Part shown: piece by piece, positions 3,649 through 5,915 of the stretch
Numbering within the stretch: position 1 is the first letter of the stretch
Layout: each line of letters begins with the position of its first letter
DNA from: Nitrososphaerota archaeon
GTDB lineage: Archaea > Thermoproteota > Nitrososphaeria > Nitrososphaerales > Nitrosopumilaceae
Direction: 5' to 3'
Length of the DNA: 5,915 bases
Assembly (NCBI GenBank): GCA_016200035.1
Contig: JACQFM010000051.1
Location: 1-5,915, forward strand
Notes under the pieces: model-generated
Database searches by the model: none
What the model was told of the DNA's origin: nothing
The model's input: the letters and a program-made list of their open reading frames with translations, nothing else
Translations under genes and position numbers: made by a program

Positions 3649-5799
3649 ATGGCCGATAAATTTAGCAAAGCAATTCTTCTGCTCTTTTTACTAATTGCTG
3701 GTACATTGGTTCCTTTTGTAAGCACCCAAGCAGCGTCTGAATTTATTACAGTTGCTTCTACTCAAATTAGCGGAGCCACAATCCTAGAATTCAAGAATAG
3801 TGATAAAAGCACTTCTGCGATAAAATCAATAATTTTGGAGACTGAAAGAGGTGGGAGTATTGAATCATTTCAAACAGAGAATAGTTGGTTTGGAAAAAAG
3901 ACTTCGGCCGATGTCATGACATTTACTTCAACAGATTCGCTCAAAGCCGGTCAATCAATAAAATTCACCATTAAAACATCACAACCAAACGCAGTCTTCA
4001 AATGGAAAGCATTAGATGAAAAAGGCGTTGAGTTAGGTTCAGGATCAAGCATTGCCCAAAGCTCATCAGAGGGAAGTACGACACCTCAAGGTGGCACATC
4101 TAAAGAAAATAACAATGTGGAGCAATCTCAACCAATCTCTGAAAAATCAGTTTTCAAACTCATACCAAGTACACCGAGAGTTGGTGCTTCTATGCGTGTT
4201 GTTGGAGAAGGGTTTGGTCCAAATGAGAAACTTGATTTCTACATTGGTAGCAACAAGATTACATCTTTTGTTAGTAGTAACAAGGGTAATTTTGTAGTAA
4301 CTGCAAAGGTTCCAGAAAATCAACAACCAGATAGGACCGATTTTGTTGTCAAAGATACTTTAGGGAACCAAAAAGTAATGAGTCTTAGAATACAGGAGTC
4401 TATGGCAAGGATTGCGCCTGCTCAGAATGTGAAGTTGACTGTTAATGCAGATAATATATACCACAGGGGAGACACAAAGACAATTTCCGGAACCGGTCCA
4501 CCTGAGACAACATTGACTATATCCATAGAAGATCAGAACGGCAAAAGCATTACCACCTCTGCAGTGAAAACAGACAGTTCAGGTGCATATTCCTTATCAC
4601 ATGTGGTCCCAATAGACCGTGCCCTTGGAGATTATCTGATAAAGGTTACAGATGGCAAGAATGTTGTTATTCATCCATACAAGGTTGAGACTACAAGCAA
4701 GATTACTTTGGCTCCTTTAAAGGAAAAGTATGAAGCGGGTGAAACTGTAATTATAAATGGTACAGCTATACCAAATCAAAATATACAGTTTGTTATCAAG
4801 GAACCTACTGGCTTAGAGTTATACACAAAGCAAATTCAGGTCGGTAACGATGGCAAGGTATATTTTGAATACAAGCTTGACATTGCTGCAAAGAAAGGAA
4901 CGTACATCGTTGGTGTAACACAGCAAAGCGAAGAAACGGTAGTACTTTTTGGTGTTGGCTCAGTACCTCAACCTCGACTCATAATAAAAATGAATCAAGT
5001 AAATTACAAAACTTCAGAACAGGCGATAATTGACATTAGAGGACAACCATCTTCCAAAGTTAGTTTAATTATAATCGATCCATCTGACAAACAGAAATTT
5101 GCTGATACAATCATCATAGGACTCGATGGTCTGTATAGCTATACACTAAAAGTGGATGGATATTCTCCCGGAGTATACTCCGCAGTAATTACAAGAGGAA
5201 ACGAGAAAGTTGAAACAAAGTTCTCAGTTGGTTTGCAAACTGGATCCGGTTCCATTACCATTAAAACTATAAAAGATGCTTTCCTTCCAGGTGACCCTAT
5301 TTTGCTTCTGGGTGAAACAAGTCCAAACTCGATACTAACTATTACTCTAAAGGATCCCAATGGAAATAAGATAAAATCTATAGATGTCTTGAGCGATAAG
5401 AAGGGAATTTTCTCATCAACCGTTTTCCGATTTCCTGGCGATGCTCAGCAAGGAGTCTGGGTAATAGAAGCACAGAGTGGTGTCAATCATGTAACAAAAG
5501 AACTTACAGTAAAGACCAAAGAAGAAAATATGACAATAGTTCTGGATAAAAACCCGCCAGAATATCGAGTAGGTGACATTGTGAATATTGGTGGGAGTGG
5601 AGCGGGCCAGTCATCCAATCTAATCATTACTATACTTGGATCTGAAAAAACTGAGATTGAAAGACTTGGCATAACATCGACAAGCCGTGGCGATTATGAT
5701 ACTGTATGGCAGGTTCCCCCAAACTTCAGTCCAGGAACATACACAATACATGTACAAGCTCCAACAAAGACTGTTGAAACAACGTTTACAGTAAAATAG
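3649..5799 (+). CDS. Large exported protein with six tandem Ig-like domains
   Basis: This 716-residue protein begins with a Sec signal peptide: M-A-D-K-F-S-K, a hydrophobic core (residues 8-24), and S-T-Q-A-A-S as likely cleavage site near residue 29. An N-terminal domain (about 30-125) is followed by a Ser/Gly/Thr/Asn/Gln-rich linker (about 128-164). Six Ig-like beta-sandwich units follow: an IPT/TIG-like one (168-249) and five related ones starting near 260, 350, 443, 535 and 627. The last five share 'Y-x-x-G-[DE]' early (G274, G364, S456, G548, G642) and 'G-x-Y' late (for example P-G-T-Y in the last). No transmembrane segment, sorting motif or catalytic site is visible, so it may be secreted, bound to the S-layer, or held by an uncleaved signal. 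Such strings of domains are common in thaumarchaeal cell-surface proteins and MG2-like folds; adhesion or envelope structure is inference. The start is ATG 3649, chosen from the TATA spacing; an upstream in-frame TTG (3637) would add only M-C-F-P. Confidence 0.87.
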   Translation: MADKFSKAILLLFLLIAGTLVPFVSTQAASEFITVASTQISGATILEFKNSDKSTSAIKSIILETERGGSIESFQTENSWFGKKTSADVMTFTSTDSLKAGQSIKFTIKTSQPNAVFKWKALDEKGVELGSGSSIAQSSSEGSTTPQGGTSKENNNVEQSQPISEKSVFKLIPSTPRVGASMRVVGEGFGPNEKLDFYIGSNKITSFVSSNKGNFVVTAKVPENQQPDRTDFVVKDTLGNQKVMSLRIQESMARIAPAQNVKLTVNADNIYHRGDTKTISGTGPPETTLTISIEDQNGKSITTSAVKTDSSGAYSLSHVVPIDRALGDYLIKVTDGKNVVIHPYKVETTSKITLAPLKEKYEAGETVIINGTAIPNQNIQFVIKEPTGLELYTKQIQVGNDGKVYFEYKLDIAAKKGTYIVGVTQQSEETVVLFGVGSVPQPRLIIKMNQVNYKTSEQAIIDIRGQPSSKVSLIIIDPSDKQKFADTIIIGLDGLYSYTLKVDGYSPGVYSAVITRGNEKVETKFSVGLQTGSGSITIKTIKDAFLPGDPILLLGETSPNSILTITLKDPNGNKIKSIDVLSDKKGIFSSTVFRFPGDAQQGVWVIEAQSGVNHVTKELTVKTKEENMTIVLDKNPPEYRVGDIVNIGGSGAGQSSNLIITILGSEKTEIERLGITSTSRGDYDTVWQVPPNFSPGTYTIHVQAPTKTVETTFTVK
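4150..4395 (+). repeat. Ig-like unit 1 (IPT/TIG-like)
   Basis: Residues 168-249. The opening I-P-S-T-P-R-V-G and G-E-G-F-G-P-N resemble the P-x-x-G-x-x-V-G and G-x-G-F motifs of IPT/TIG domains. It is the most diverged of the six units. Confidence 0.6.
4426..4689 (+). repeat. Ig-like unit 2
   Basis: Residues 260-347. It opens K-L-T-V-N-A-D-N-I-Y-H-R-G-D and ends L-G-D-Y-L-I-K-V-T-D-G, defining the pattern that the next four units follow. Confidence 0.7.
4696..4959 (+). repeat. Ig-like unit 3
   Basis: Residues 350-437. K-I-T-L, then K-Y-E-A-G-E at the position of Y-H-R-G-D in unit 2, and K-G-T-Y-I-V-G-V-T near the end. Confidence 0.7.
4975..5232 (+). repeat. Ig-like unit 4
   Basis: Residues 443-528. 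R-L-I-I, then N-Y-K-T-S-E in place of Y-x-x-G-D, followed by I-D-I-R-G, and P-G-V-Y-S-A-V-I-T near the end. The glycine of the opening motif is replaced by serine (S456). Confidence 0.7.
5251..5514 (+). repeat. Ig-like unit 5
   Basis: Residues 535-622. S-I-T-I, then F-L-P-G-D, L-L-G-E-T-S-P-N-S, and Q-G-V-W-V-I-E-A-Q near the end. Confidence 0.7.
5527..5796 (+). repeat. Ig-like unit 6 (C-terminal)
   Basis: Residues 627-716. M-T-I-V, then Y-R-V-G-D-I-V-N-I-G-G-S-G, and S-P-G-T-Y-T-I-H-V near the end. The protein stops directly after the last strand (T-F-T-V-K), leaving no room for an anchor. Confidence 0.7.
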
Positions 5800-5821
5800 T
5801 TGCTATTCTTAATTAGAAATA

Positions 5822-5828
5822 CTTTTTA
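5822..5828 (+). terminator. Oligo-T terminator of the Ig-repeat protein gene
   Basis: CTTTTTA occurs 22 bases after the stop codon. A run of five T on the coding strand is a typical archaeal termination signal; no stem-loop precedes it. Confidence 0.45.
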
Positions 5829-5901
5829 CGACCCCACCTTGCCTAGCTAATGTGAATCTTAAAGAAAAAATTATCGATTTTCCAGATTTTCCCACAAAAG
5901 G

Positions 5902-5915
5902 CATTTTATTTAGAG
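5902..5915 (+). promoter_or_regulatory. TATA-like box at the right edge, possibly for a downstream gene
   Basis: GGCATTTTATTTAG(AG) closely resembles the GGTTTAATTTAGAG box in front of the Ig-repeat gene, and A-rich sequence precedes it. If used, transcription would begin about 20 bases beyond the window. The rest of 5800-5900 shows no gene, tRNA or repeat that I can support. Confidence 0.33.

Noticed and set aside
4052..5672. Short frames on both strands inside the Ig-repeat gene (4052-4297 plus, 5139-5360 minus, 5487-5672 minus)
   Set aside because: All are inside a continuous coding frame with clear domain repeats and show no features of their own.
1..5915. CRISPR array, insertion sequence or attachment site
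   Set aside because: No direct repeats with spacers, no transposase or integrase frame, and no terminal inverted repeats were found on reading both strands.

Overview
The window looks like an archaeal chromosome, most likely an ammonia-oxidiser-type member of Nitrososphaerota (Thaumarchaeota). Four things point this way. There is an archaeal RNA-polymerase-III-like initiation factor (TFE beta / RPC39 type) with a C-terminal four-cysteine Fe-S signature. TATA-like boxes sit about 25 bases in front of start codons, as expected for leaderless transcripts. Composition is A+T-rich. A large exported protein is built from Ig-like domains with the 'Y-x-x-G-[DE]' opening common in thaumarchaeal surface proteins. 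The assignment to archaea is firm, the phylum is probable, and the genus cannot be read.

Left third (minus strand, read right to left). A small membrane-anchored protein of unknown function (1345-848) is followed by the TFE beta-like factor (773-225). That gene's TGA overlaps, as ATGA, the ATG of an RlmE/FtsJ-type 23S rRNA 2'-O-methyltransferase, which runs off the left edge (228-1). The last two form a translationally coupled pair that links transcription initiation with rRNA modification. They have their own AT-rich promoter region at 774-847.

Centre (plus strand). A 97-base divergent promoter region (1346-1442) separates the leftward genes from a 692-residue OLD-family protein (1443-3521). 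This has an ABC-type ATPase joined to a C-terminal TOPRIM-like domain, the architecture of anti-phage overcoming-lysogenization-defect nucleases. It stands alone, with no GajB-type helicase or reverse transcriptase beside it. Its ATPase core motifs are intact, but several acidic and glycine positions expected in a catalytic TOPRIM domain are replaced (E486-T-M-T-H490 and D541-N-T543). This is the most interesting point of the window.

Right half (plus strand). After a 127-base gap with a small hairpin and a good TATA box comes a 716-residue exported protein (3649-5799). It has a signal peptide, an N-terminal domain, a Ser/Gly/Asn-rich linker, and then six tandem Ig-like domains with a period of about 92 residues. 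No C-terminal anchor is visible. An oligo-T terminator follows, and a TATA-like box at the extreme right edge may serve a gene outside the window.

The three units (information-processing pair, solitary OLD-like protein, surface protein) do not form an obvious common pathway. I do not see a multi-gene new system. The noteworthy item is the atypical OLD-like protein between housekeeping and surface-protein genes.
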